Positions 1 through 7,406 of a stretch of 64,000 nucleotides of DNA are shown piece after piece. Source of the stretch: Amycolatopsis thermoflava N1165 (GTDB lineage Bacteria; Actinomycetota; Actinomycetes; Mycobacteriales; Pseudonocardiaceae); contig NZ_KI421511.1 of assembly GCF_000473265.1 (NCBI RefSeq), forward strand, positions 7,413,314 through 7,477,313, given 5' to 3'. Within the stretch, counting starts at the first letter, position 1, and each line of letters starts with the position of its first letter. The notes beneath the pieces were generated by a model. That model was not told the DNA's origin, did no database searches, and saw nothing but the letters and a program-made list of their open reading frames with translations. A program made the position numbers and the translations under genes.

Positions 1-249
1 GCCCTGGCTGTCGATCGACTCGAGGATCGCGGCCCGGCGCTCGTCGAGCTCCCGCAGGTAACGCAGCCGGTCCTCCAGCGTGCGCAGCTGGGCGTCGTCC
101 AGCGCGCCGGTCACCTCCTTGCGGTACCGCGCGATGAACGGCACGGTCGCCCCGCCGTCGAGCAGGTCCACGGCGGCCTTGACCTGCCCTTCGCGGACGC
201 CGAGCTCCTCGGCGATCTTCTGCTCGATCGACTGCACGGCCACTGTCAC
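1..249 (-). CDS. tex: Transcription accessory protein Tex, N-terminal part (runs off the window)
   Basis: The minus-strand reading gives an N-terminus with the typical Tex pattern: IAEELGVREGQVKAA, then DGGATVPFIARYRKE, then a helical LRTLEDRLRYLRELDERR stretch. Tex proteins are about 750-800 residues, with a helical N-terminal region, a YqgF-like RNase H fold, helix-hairpin-helix motifs and a C-terminal S1 RNA-binding domain; only about the first 83 residues are present here. The role in the family is RNA binding and transcription-associated processing. I chose the GTG at 247-249 because AGGGAG lies about 11 bases upstream; the GTG at 259-261 and the GTG at 241-243 are alternatives. The gene is divergent from the small hypothetical gene at 419. 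Confidence 0.85.
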   Translation of the reverse strand, partial: MTVAVQSIEQKIAEELGVREGQVKAAVDLLDGGATVPFIARYRKEVTGALDDAQLRTLEDRLRYLRELDERRAAILESIDSQG

Positions 250-418
250 GATGCTGATCACTCCCTGCTCGCGGTTGCGGGGGCCAATTCTGCCTGCGCC
301 GCCCCCGGCGCGGCACGGAAGGGGTGCCCGCCGTTGCCGAATCGGGAGGATCGGCGCGGTAACCAACGGGGGCCCGGCCGCGACCTCGGGATACCGGGGT
401 CGAGGTGGGCAGGTGCGG

Positions 419-670
419 ATGGGCGGGAAGCGGCAGGTGCGGGTGGCGATGCACCGCCGGCGGGTCGACGTGGACGGGCCGGACGGCGAGCCGGTGACGT
501 TGTCGTACCCGGGGATGCTGCTGACCGGGTACGAGGACGGCCGCGAGGTGTGCCAGCGCTGGATCCCGCTGGGCAACGAGCCGAGCGTGTCCGACGACGA
601 ACGGCTGATCGCGGCCCTGCACGCGGCGATGCGGTGGCAGAACAACGACGCGGAGGAGGAGTGCCCCTGA
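419..670 (+). CDS. Small conserved-type hypothetical protein (83 aa)
   Basis: I do not recognise the family. The 83-residue product begins MGGKRQVRVAMHRRR, is basic at the N-terminus and acidic at the C-terminus (NNDAEEECP), and has no signal peptide or membrane segment. The middle (SYPGMLLTGYEDGREVCQRW) looks like a small beta-rich fold. Third codon positions are strongly G/C, which supports real coding. An in-frame GTG at 413 is an alternative start, and no strong ribosome binding site is visible. It stands alone between tex (divergent) and the minus-strand gene ending at 699, so its context gives no functional hint. Confidence 0.6.
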   Translation: MGGKRQVRVAMHRRRVDVDGPDGEPVTLSYPGMLLTGYEDGREVCQRWIPLGNEPSVSDDERLIAALHAAMRWQNNDAEEECP

Positions 671-698
671 GAGGCGTCCGCGCGGTGCCGAGCCTGGG

Positions 699-1691
699 CT
701 AGAACGCCCAGAGGTGGACCGACGCGCCGTCCTCGGCCACCGTGTACCAGGCGCCGTCGCCCGCCGGGCGCGGCGGGCCCGCGACGGGGAACGGGTAGGT
801 GACCTCGCCGCGCGGTGTCAGGTCGCGCAGGAGCCAGTGACGGGCCGGGCGGTTGCCCGCGCCGGCGACGATGACCGTGCTCTCGTCGGCGAACGCCGCC
901 TCCAGGTCCCAGTAGACGCGGCTGCCGGCTCCCGGCGGGAGGGTGCCCGTCGCGTCCAGCTCGCGCAGCACCGAGCCGTCCTCGTCGTGCAGCGACAGGG
1001 TCTCCTGGGTGACGTCGACGGTGAGCAGCAGGCCGGACGGGCTCACCGCGAGCGCGACCAGCTCGTCGTCGACCTTCGTCACCGACAACCGCCCGTCCCA
1101 CCGGCCGGACAGGACGGGTGAACCCTCCTCGCCCTCGCCGATGCTCAGGTGCATCCGGGTGGGATCCGGGTGCGCGGTGTGGAACGAGCCGGAGGCCACG
1201 GTGCCGGTCTCCGCGCGGCCGAGCACCCGGCCGTCGACCGCGTCCAGCACGAGCCACGCCTCGCCGTCCGGTTCGCGGACGTGGGCCCAGACGAGCTTGC
1301 TGTCGCCGGACACCGCGGCCGATCCGTGGTCCGGGTACTCGTGGTCCTCGTCGTCGAGGTACTCGGCAGCCGACGCGTGCGGCACGTCGCAGCCGCCCCA
1401 GCACGCGTGCCGCATCTCCCAGCGGATGTCACCGGCCGGATCGACCGCGCGTACCGCGTGCAGCCCGGCGAACACCGCGAAATCGCCGTGCGGGGACAGG
1501 GTCGCGGTGCCGAGACCGCGTGGCCACGGAGCCGGGAAGCGCACCTCGCGGCCCTCGCCGGGATCCAGCGCGACCAGTTCGGTGTCGCCGCGCTGCACGA
1601 GCAGCCCGTGCACCAGTTCAGGAGCGTCGGCGCCGGACGGGGGCAGCGGGGCGGCGAGGGTGGCGACGAGGCGGGCGACGGTCACGCGCAC
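699..1691 (-). CDS. Hypothetical protein with repeated beta-strand units (330 aa, propeller-like)
   Basis: No catalytic motif is recognised. The product has repeated patterns of the kind seen in WD40/PQQ-like beta-propellers: 'LSPHGDFAVFAGLHAVRAVDP', 'AVSGDSKLVWAHVREPDG', 'LAVSPSGLLLTVDVTQETLSLHDEDG'. There is no signal peptide or membrane segment, so it is probably cytoplasmic. The start used is GTG at 1691; a second GTG two codons in (1685) is equally possible. It begins nine bases after the stop of marR (1701-2114), so the two genes are probably co-transcribed, and its expression may follow the MarR repressor. A propeller fold is inferred from the pattern only. Confidence 0.65.
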   Translation of the reverse strand: MRVTVARLVATLAAPLPPSGADAPELVHGLLVQRGDTELVALDPGEGREVRFPAPWPRGLGTATLSPHGDFAVFAGLHAVRAVDPAGDIRWEMRHACWGGCDVPHASAAEYLDDEDHEYPDHGSAAVSGDSKLVWAHVREPDGEAWLVLDAVDGRVLGRAETGTVASGSFHTAHPDPTRMHLSIGEGEEGSPVLSGRWDGRLSVTKVDDELVALAVSPSGLLLTVDVTQETLSLHDEDGSVLRELDATGTLPPGAGSRVYWDLEAAFADESTVIVAGAGNRPARHWLLRDLTPRGEVTYPFPVAGPPRPAGDGAWYTVAEDGASVHLWAF

Positions 1692-1700
1692 ACCTTACGG

Positions 1701-2114
1701 TCACGCCGGCGGCGGGCTGAGCTTCAGCAGGAGCCGGTGCAGTTCGGCGCGCTCCGCGGCGTTCAGCCGGCTCAGCATCGACTCGTCCACCTCGCGCGCG
1801 ACCGGGTCGGCCTCGCGCAGGGCGGCTTCGCCCGCGCTGGTCAGGCGCAGGATGCGGCGGCGCCGGTCGGTGCCGATCGTGCGGGTGATCAGGCCGCGCT
1901 GTTCCAGCCGCAGCATCAGGTTCGCCAGCGTCGCCTTGTCGATCGCCGCCTGCTGGCCCGCGCTCGCCTGGTCCACGTCGTCGCCGTCGGCGATCGCCTT
2001 CAGGACCGCGTACTGCGGCTTCGTCAGCGCGGGCAGCTCCGCCTGCCAGCGGGCGCCGTGCTCCTGCAGGGCGCGGCGCATGACGTGGAACACGGCTTCG
2101 TCGACAGCGGTCAT
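1701..2114 (-). CDS. MarR-family transcriptional regulator (137 aa)
   Basis: A typical MarR-sized protein (about 140 residues). It has a winged helix-turn-helix in the middle (QAAIDKATLANLMLRLEQRG, then ITRTIGTDRRRRILRLT, the beta-wing) and helical ends that would dimerise. It is divergent from ubiX (start 2172), and the 57-bp gap holds a long inverted repeat at 2123-2159. This is the classic arrangement for a repressor that controls itself and the phenolic-acid decarboxylase operon, with release by an aromatic acid. The family and layout are seen; the ligand (a hydroxybenzoate or vanillate-type acid) is inferred from the operon it faces. A beta-rich hypothetical gene follows downstream. Confidence 0.88.
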   Translation of the reverse strand: MTAVDEAVFHVMRRALQEHGARWQAELPALTKPQYAVLKAIADGDDVDQASAGQQAAIDKATLANLMLRLEQRGLITRTIGTDRRRRILRLTSAGEAALREADPVAREVDESMLSRLNAAERAELHRLLLKLSPPPA

Positions 2115-2122
2115 GGGGGCAT

Positions 2123-2159
2123 GTTAGTGTGCGTACGAAAGGTTCGTATACGAACTAAC
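2123..2159. promoter_or_regulatory. Putative MarR operator in the marR/ubiX divergent promoter
   Basis: Two 17-base arms separated by AGG match at 13 of 17 positions; the left arm is GTTAGTGTGCGTACGAA. The right arm contains a 14-bp perfect palindrome, GTTCGTATACGAAC, at 2142-2155. The element fills most of the gap between the marR start (2114) and the ubiX start (2172), so binding would block both promoters. Direct protein binding is inferred from position and symmetry. Confidence 0.65.
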
Positions 2160-2171
2160 AGGGAGCGTGCG

Positions 2172-2738
2172 ATGCGGCTGATCGTCGGCATGACCGGGGC
2201 GACAGGCGCACCCTTCGGCGTCCGCCTGCTCGAAGCGCTGCGCGACCTGCCCGATGTCGAGACCCACCTGGTGCTCTCCCGCTGGGCCCGCACCACCATC
2301 GAGCTGGAAACCCCTTACACCGCACGGGAAGTCGGCAAGCTCGCCGACGTCGTGCACGGCGCGGGGGATCAGGCCGCGCCGATCTCGTCCGGCTCGTTCC
2401 GCACCGACGGCATGGTCGTCGTCCCGTGCAGCATGAAGACGGTCGCCGGGATCCGCGCCGGGTACGCCGACGGGCTGGTCGGCCGCGCGGCCGACGTCGT
2501 GCTCAAGGAACGGCGCAAGCTCGTCCTGGTGCCGCGCGAGACGCCGCTGAGCGAGATCCACCTGGAGAACCTGCTCGCGCTGGCGCGGATGGGCGTGCGC
2601 GTCGTGCCGCCGATGCCCGCCTTCTACAACCACCCGGACTCCGTGGACGACATCGTCGACCACGTCGTCGCCCGCGTGCTGGACCAGTTCGACCTGCCCG
2701 CGCCCCGCGCCCGCCGCTGGTCCGGCCTGCACCGATAG
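2172..2738 (+). CDS. ubiX: UbiX/BsdB-type flavin prenyltransferase (188 aa)
   Basis: The enzyme joins a dimethylallyl group to reduced FMN, making the prenylated FMN cofactor that UbiD-type decarboxylases need. The N-terminus RLIVGMTGATGAPFGVRLLEAL is the flavin-binding signature of the family. The later segments PCSMKTVAGIRAGYADGL and RKLVLVPRETPLSEIHLENL are also characteristic, and the length is normal. ATG at 2172 has AGGGAG upstream. It is followed after 10 bases by the UbiD partner and then bsdD, the gene order of vanillate/4-hydroxybenzoate decarboxylase operons (vdcBCD, bsdBCD). Control is probably by the divergent MarR protein. Confidence 0.95.
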   Translation: MRLIVGMTGATGAPFGVRLLEALRDLPDVETHLVLSRWARTTIELETPYTAREVGKLADVVHGAGDQAAPISSGSFRTDGMVVVPCSMKTVAGIRAGYADGLVGRAADVVLKERRKLVLVPRETPLSEIHLENLLALARMGVRVVPPMPAFYNHPDSVDDIVDHVVARVLDQFDLPAPRARRWSGLHR

Positions 2739-2748
2739 GAGGAAACCC

Positions 2749-4170
2749 GTGCCCTACGACGACTTCCGCTCGTTCCTGGACACATTGGACGAACACGGGC
2801 AGCTGCTGCGGATCACCGAGGAGGTCGCGCCCGAACCCGACCTCGGCGCCGCCGCCAACGCCGCCCCGCGCCTCGGCGACAAGGCGCCCGCGCTGTACTT
2901 CGACAACGTCACCGGCTTCACCGACGCCCGGATCGCGCTCAACGTGCACGGCTCGTGGGCCAACCACGCGCTCGCGATGGGACTGCCGCCGCAGACCGGG
3001 ATCAAGGACCAGGTCGCCGAGTTCATCCGGCGCTGGGAGGACTTCCCGGTGCCGCCCGAGCGGCGCGCGAACCCGCCGTGGGCGGAGAACGTGCTCGAAG
3101 GTGACGACGTCGACCTGTTCCGGGTGCTGCCGCTGTTCCGGCTCAACGACGGCGACGGCGGGTTCTACCTGGACAAGGCCGCGGTCGTGTCCCGCGACCC
3201 GGCGGACCCGGACCACTTCGGCAAGCAGAACGTCGGGGTGTACCGGATGCAGGTCAAGGGCCGCGCCAAGCTGGGGCTGCAGCCGGTGCCGATGCACGAC
3301 ATCGCGCTGCACCTGGCCAAGGCCGAGGAGAACGGCGAGGACCTGCCGGTCGCGATCGCGCTGGGCAACGAGCCGGTGATCTCGATCGTCGCGGCCACGC
3401 CGATGGCCTACGACCAGAGCGAGTACGAGATGGCCGGCGCCCTGCGCGGCGCCCCGGCCCCGATCGCGACCGCGCCGCTGACCGGGCTCGACGTGCCGTG
3501 GGGCTCGGAGGTGATCCTGGAAGGCGTCATCGAGGGCCGCAAGCGCGAGATCGAGGGGCCGTTCGGCGAGTTCACCGGCCACTACTCGGGCGGCCGGAAC
3601 ATGACCGTGGTGCGCGTCGACCGCATCCACCACCGGACGAACCCGGTGTTCGAGTCGCTGTACCTCGGCATGCCGTGGACCGAGATCGACTTCCTGATGG
3701 CGGCGAACACCTGCGTGCCGATCTACCAGCAGCTCAAGGAAGCGTTCCCGGAGGTGCAGGCGGTCAACGCCATGTACACGCACGGGCTGCTGGCGATCAT
3801 CTCGACGAAGAAGCGCTACGGCGGGTTCGCGAAGGCCGTCGGGATGCGGGCGATGACCACGCCGCACGGGCTCGGGTACGTCAAGACGGTGATCATGGTC
3901 GACGAGGACGTCGACCCGTTCAACCTGCCGCAGGTGATGTGGGCGCTGTCCACCAAGGTCAACCCGGCCGGCGACCTGGTGAACATCCCGAACCTGCCGG
4001 TGCTGGAGCTGGATCCCGGCTCGCAGCCGGCCGGCATCACGAACAAGATGATCATCGACGCGACCACCCCGGTGGCGCCCGACGACCGCGGTCACTACAG
4101 CCAGCCGGTGCGCGACCTGCCCGAGGCCGCCGCCTGGCTGACCAAGTTGCAGGGAATGCTGGCGCGGTAA
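2749..4170 (+). CDS. bsdC: UbiD/BsdC-type hydroxyarylic acid decarboxylase, large subunit (473 aa)
   Basis: A UbiD-family, prenyl-FMN-dependent non-oxidative decarboxylase. The length matches VdcC/BsdC (about 473-475 residues). The sequence contains the family core: the PERRANPPWAEN region, then EGPFGEFTGHYSGGRN near residue 265, then a conserved FLMAANTCVPIYQQLKE segment and the C-terminal VDEDVDPFN block. Known family members convert vanillate or 4-hydroxybenzoate to guaiacol or phenol and CO2, and can run in reverse; which substrate is used here cannot be read. Start GTG at 2749 sits behind AGGAGG at 2737-2742, which overlaps the end of ubiX, so translation is coupled. The small subunit gene bsdD follows after 10 bases. 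Confidence 0.95.
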   Translation: MPYDDFRSFLDTLDEHGQLLRITEEVAPEPDLGAAANAAPRLGDKAPALYFDNVTGFTDARIALNVHGSWANHALAMGLPPQTGIKDQVAEFIRRWEDFPVPPERRANPPWAENVLEGDDVDLFRVLPLFRLNDGDGGFYLDKAAVVSRDPADPDHFGKQNVGVYRMQVKGRAKLGLQPVPMHDIALHLAKAEENGEDLPVAIALGNEPVISIVAATPMAYDQSEYEMAGALRGAPAPIATAPLTGLDVPWGSEVILEGVIEGRKREIEGPFGEFTGHYSGGRNMTVVRVDRIHHRTNPVFESLYLGMPWTEIDFLMAANTCVPIYQQLKEAFPEVQAVNAMYTHGLLAIISTKKRYGGFAKAVGMRAMTTPHGLGYVKTVIMVDEDVDPFNLPQVMWALSTKVNPAGDLVNIPNLPVLELDPGSQPAGITNKMIIDATTPVAPDDRGHYSQPVRDLPEAAAWLTKLQGMLAR

Positions 4171-4180
4171 GGAGAATCCG

Positions 4181-4405
4181 ATGTGCCCACGTTGTGAGTT
4201 CGAGGTCGTGGAGAAGCTGGCGGACTCGCCGGTCGCCGGGGTGTGGGAGGTGCTGCAGTGCCGGCGGTGCCTCTACACCTGGCGGACGACGGAGCCGCCG
4301 CGGCGCACGAGCCGGGAGCACTACCCGGAGGAGTTCCGGATGACCCAGGCGGACATCGACAACGCGCCCGAGGTGCCCGCCGTGCCGCCGCTGCGGGTGC
4401 GCTGA
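4181..4405 (+). CDS. bsdD: Hydroxyarylic acid decarboxylase subunit D (74 aa)
   Basis: A short Cys-rich protein (MCPRCEFEVVEKL, CRRCLYTWRTTEPP) that matches the VdcD/BsdD family of about 75 residues. The two CxxC pairs suggest a metal-binding ribbon. In characterised operons subunit D is needed for, or enhances, decarboxylation by the UbiD-type subunit, though its exact role is unsettled. The start has AAGGAG seven bases upstream. The stop overlaps the start of the next small gene (TGATG), so the four genes from ubiX onward read as one transcription unit. Confidence 0.92.
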   Translation: MCPRCEFEVVEKLADSPVAGVWEVLQCRRCLYTWRTTEPPRRTSREHYPEEFRMTQADIDNAPEVPAVPPLRVR

Positions 4406-4629
4406 TGGCGGACACGCTGATGTGGGAGGCGCGCGCGGTGCCCGGCGGGCGTGACGCGCTGGCGCGCTGGGTGGTCGAGAACGTGCCCGGGCCGGCCGAC
4501 GTCTACCTCGGCGGGCAGGACCGGGTGGTGGTGATCGCGCGCGGCGCCGGGCGGCTGCCGGAGCCGCCGGCGGACCTGGTGGCGCGGCCGGTGGCGCAGT
4601 GGCCGTTCACGTTTCACCGGTCGGTGTAG
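4405..4629 (+). CDS. Small hypothetical protein coupled to bsdD (74 aa)
   Basis: Not recognised. The start ATG shares its A with the bsdD stop (TGATG), which implies translational coupling and a link to the decarboxylase. The product (MADTLMWEARAVPGGRDALARWV, then PADVYLGGQDRVVVIARG) has the length and alternating pattern of a single ferredoxin-like alpha/beta domain such as the small dimeric monooxygenase-like folds, but no diagnostic residue confirms this. There is no signal peptide or membrane segment. The region after it holds an insertion-sequence fossil, so this is the last gene of the operon. Confidence 0.65.
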   Translation: MADTLMWEARAVPGGRDALARWVVENVPGPADVYLGGQDRVVVIARGAGRLPEPPADLVARPVAQWPFTFHRSV

Positions 4630-4657
4630 CTGGCGATGCGCGAGCCCGCCCGGCTCG

Positions 4658-4909
4658 TTATGCCGACCGCGGACGAGGGCGGACCGGCCCGCCCGGAGGA
4701 GCCCGTCCCGCCACGAGCTCATGAATCTTGGTCGACAGTCCGCCACGGGGGCTGCCCAGCGCGTGGTCAGGCGGCTCGCTCCCGGGTTTCGTGTAGTTCG
4801 ACGATGCCCCTGTGTGGCGGGGGATGTTGGTGGCGTGCTGATTCGCACGGGCGATGGCGGAGTCCACCGAGATCCCGCACCGATACCGGTAGATGATGCC
4901 CTCCACCAT
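4658..4909 (-). pseudogene. Fossil of an IS5-family transposase with an internal deletion
   Basis: On the minus strand the reading begins MVEGIIYRYRCGI, the usual N-terminus of IS5-family transposases. It then jumps directly to VDSAIARANQHATNIPRHTG, SSNYTKPGSEPPDHALG and SPRGGLSTKIHELV, which in intact transposases lie well downstream around the first catalytic Asp (DS in 'VDST'). The part between, and everything after about residue 70, is missing or scrambled, leaving 83 codons instead of about 260-280. No clear terminal inverted repeats remain. It abuts the stop codon of the NlpC/P60-like gene (4913), so that gene's 3' end may have been altered by the insertion. Confidence 0.75.
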
Positions 4910-4912
4910 CGC

Positions 4913-5338
4913 CTAGGCCTGGTCGCGGGCAGCGGCGGGGTGGCAGCGTTTGAAGCCGATCAGCGTGCGGTAGCGCTCGCGGGCCGCGAACTGCGTCAGC
5001 GTCCACACTGCCGGCGTGCCGATCTCCGTGCACAGGTGCAGGACGCGGTCGTCGTCCGTCCAGACGCCCAGGTGCGCGCCGAACGGGTCCGCGGTCCGGT
5101 TGAACAGCGCCAGGTCCAGCGGCGCCGGCTCGGCCACCGGGCTGGTCGAGGCCGTGTCGTGCCACAGTTCCCGTGACCGCAGGTCCGGCGCGGCGAGCCC
5201 GAAGTGCCGGAGCACCGCGTAGGCGTAGACCTGGCAGTTCGCGCCCGCCGCCGGGTCGCCGGGTGAGCCGGGGATCCGGGAGCCGTCGTAGGGGACCGTG
5301 GTCAGCCACTCGGGCAGCCGGGTGAGCAGGGAGTTCAC
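4913..5338 (-). CDS. NlpC/P60-like cysteine hydrolase (about 141 aa)
   Basis: A papain-fold NlpC/P60-type protein. GANCQVYAYAVLRHFG has the nucleophile Cys (about residue 35) at the start of a helix, followed by FGAHLGVWTDDDRVLHL with the likely catalytic His (about residue 89). There is no signal peptide, so it may act in the cytoplasm rather than on peptidoglycan. I used the GTG at 5338; a TTG at 5383 would add 15 residues. The C-terminus ends KRCHPAAARDQA directly against the transposase fossil, so the last residues may not be native. It is divergent from the hydrolase at 5425. Confidence 0.7.
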   Translation of the reverse strand: MNSLLTRLPEWLTTVPYDGSRIPGSPGDPAAGANCQVYAYAVLRHFGLAAPDLRSRELWHDTASTSPVAEPAPLDLALFNRTADPFGAHLGVWTDDDRVLHLCTEIGTPAVWTLTQFAARERYRTLIGFKRCHPAAARDQA

Positions 5339-5424
5339 GAGATCATTCTGCTCGTCCGTGCCAACCCGCCGCGACTGTGCCAAGCTCGCCTCAGCAGGGG
5401 TCAGCGAGGACTTGGAGGGCGCAC

Positions 5425-6171
5425 ATGGAGCGGGTCGGCACCGGCGAGCACGTCGTTCTCGTGCTGCACGGGTGGTTCGGGTCGTCGAAGGCGTGGGAGG
5501 AGCTCACCCCGCACCTCGACGCCGACCGGTTCAGCTACTACTTCCCCGACTTCCGCGGCTACGGTACGCGCAAGGACGAGGCGGGCACGTACACCATCGC
5601 GGAGGCGGCCGGGGACGTGCTGCTGCTCGCCGACGAACTGGGCATCGACCGGTTCTCCCTCGTCGGGCACTCGATGGGCGGCAGCGTCATGCAGTACATC
5701 CTCGCCGAGGCGCCCGGCCGCGTCCGGTCGCTGTTCGGGATCTCCCCGGTGCCCGCGAGCGGGGTGCCGATGGACGCGGACACCTGGGGCCTGTTCAGCA
5801 GCGCCGCCGAGGACCCGTCGAGCCGCCGCGCGATCATCGACTTCACCACCGGCGGCCGCCACCCAGACTCGTGGCTCGACGGCATGGTCCTGCACTCGCT
5901 GGAGAACTCCGACAGGGCCGCGTTCGGCGCCTACCTGGAGGCCTGGGCGAAGACCGACTTCTCGGAGCGGATCGCGGGCAACGAGGTGCCGATCAAGGTC
6001 GTCGTCGGCGAGCACGACCCGGCTCTCAGCGAAGACGTCATGCTCGCGACGTTCGGGCAGTGGTACCCGAAGCTGGAGCTGGAGGTGCTGCCCGACGCCG
6101 GGCACTACGCGGCAGACGAGGTGCCGGTGACCGTGGCCAACATGATCGAGGTCTTCCTGGACGAGCACTGA
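5425..6171 (+). CDS. Alpha/beta-fold hydrolase (248 aa)
   Basis: A serine hydrolase with a clear triad: nucleophile in GHSMGG (Ser about residue 83), acid in VGEHDPAL and histidine in DAGHYAADEVP. The oxyanion region is VLHGWFGSS near the N-terminus. It has the compact size of esterases and lactonases and no signal peptide. Start ATG 5425 is preceded by GGAGGGC. Its stop overlaps the P450 start (TGATG at 6169-6173), so the two proteins are translationally coupled and probably act on the same compound, for example ester hydrolysis before or after hydroxylation. The substrate is unknown. Confidence 0.85.
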   Translation: MERVGTGEHVVLVLHGWFGSSKAWEELTPHLDADRFSYYFPDFRGYGTRKDEAGTYTIAEAAGDVLLLADELGIDRFSLVGHSMGGSVMQYILAEAPGRVRSLFGISPVPASGVPMDADTWGLFSSAAEDPSSRRAIIDFTTGGRHPDSWLDGMVLHSLENSDRAAFGAYLEAWAKTDFSERIAGNEVPIKVVVGEHDPALSEDVMLATFGQWYPKLELEVLPDAGHYAADEVPVTVANMIEVFLDEH

Positions 6172-7406
6172 TGTCCGATGTGGACGTTTTCGACCCGAGG
6201 GTGTTCGCCCGCGGCGTGCCGCACGACGAGCTGCGCCGCCTGCGCGACACCGAACCGGTCGCGTGGCAAGAGGAACACGAGGTGCTGGACTGGCCGTCCG
6301 GTCCCGGCTACTGGGCGGTGACGCGGTACGCCGACGTGAAGCACGTGCTGCGCACGCCGGAGGTGTTCTCGTCCTGGCTCGGGGCGACGCAGATCCGCGA
6401 CCCCGAGCCGGACGACCTCACGTTCATCCGGCGCATGATCCTCAACATGGACCCGCCGGAGCACAACCGGTTGCGCCGCATCGTGGCCGCGGTGTTCACG
6501 CGGCGGCGGCTGGAACGCTCGGCGGAGCAGATCGCCGAGCGGGCCCGCGCCCTCATCGGGGCGGTGGTGCCGCGCGGCCGGTGCGATCTGCCGGTCGAGG
6601 TGACCGACGACTTCCCACTGCTGAACCTGGCGGACCTGATCGGGGTGCCGCCACGGGACCGCGGGTTGCTGCTGAAGTGGACCAACCGCGTCATCGGCTA
6701 CCAGGACCCGGAGCACGCCGAGGTCGTGCGCGGCCCGGACGGCAAACCGCTCAACCCGCGCTCGCCCGCGCTGCTGGCCGACATGTTCGACTACGCGCAG
6801 GAACTGGCCGAGGCGAAGCGGCGGGACCCGGCGGACGACCTGATGACGGCACTCGTCCAGGCCACTGTGGACGGAAGGTCGCTGGACGACGCCGAGTTGC
6901 GGATGTTCTTCTTCCTCATGGTGATCGCCGGGAACGACACGGTGCGCAGCGCGTTGCCCGGCGGGGTGCTGGCGCTGGTGCAGAACCCGGGCGAGTACCG
7001 GCGGTTGCGGGCCGATCCGTCGCTGCTGCCCTCGGCGGTGGAGGAGATGCTGCGGTGGCACCCGCCGGTGCTGACGTTCCGCCGCACGGCGGCTGTCGAC
7101 ACCGAGCTGGGCGGGCAGCGGATCGCCGCCGGGGACAAGGTCGTCGTGTACTTCGCGTCGGCGCACTACGACGAGCGGCAGTTCCCGGACCCGCACCGGT
7201 TCGACGTGTCGCGGACGCCGAACGACCACCTGGCGTTCGGACAGGGGCCGCACCTCTGCCTGGGCGCGCACTTCGGGCGGTTGCAGATGCGGGTGTTCTT
7301 CCGGGAGTTCCTGACGATGCTGCCGGAGGTGCGCCTGGACGGCGAGGTGCGGCGGTTGACGTCGAACTTCATCAACGGGGTGACGCATTTGCCGTTGGCT
7401 TGGTGA
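6171..7406 (+). CDS. Cytochrome P450 monooxygenase (411 aa)
   Basis: A soluble class I bacterial P450. The heme-binding loop FGQGPHLCLGAHFG places the axial Cys near residue 363. The I-helix oxygen-activation motif is AGNDT, the K-helix ExxR is EEMLRW, and there is an HRFDVSRTPN segment before the heme loop. The N-terminal pattern (GYWAVTRYADVKHVLR, NMDPPEHNRLRRIV) resembles actinobacterial P450s acting on steroids or terpenoids, but the substrate cannot be assigned. No ferredoxin or reductase gene is adjacent, so electrons must come from a partner elsewhere. It is coupled to the upstream hydrolase and followed by the intergenic repeat at 7407. Confidence 0.94.
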   Translation: MSDVDVFDPRVFARGVPHDELRRLRDTEPVAWQEEHEVLDWPSGPGYWAVTRYADVKHVLRTPEVFSSWLGATQIRDPEPDDLTFIRRMILNMDPPEHNRLRRIVAAVFTRRRLERSAEQIAERARALIGAVVPRGRCDLPVEVTDDFPLLNLADLIGVPPRDRGLLLKWTNRVIGYQDPEHAEVVRGPDGKPLNPRSPALLADMFDYAQELAEAKRRDPADDLMTALVQATVDGRSLDDAELRMFFFLMVIAGNDTVRSALPGGVLALVQNPGEYRRLRADPSLLPSAVEEMLRWHPPVLTFRRTAAVDTELGGQRIAAGDKVVVYFASAHYDERQFPDPHRFDVSRTPNDHLAFGQGPHLCLGAHFGRLQMRVFFREFLTMLPEVRLDGEVRRLTSNFINGVTHLPLAW

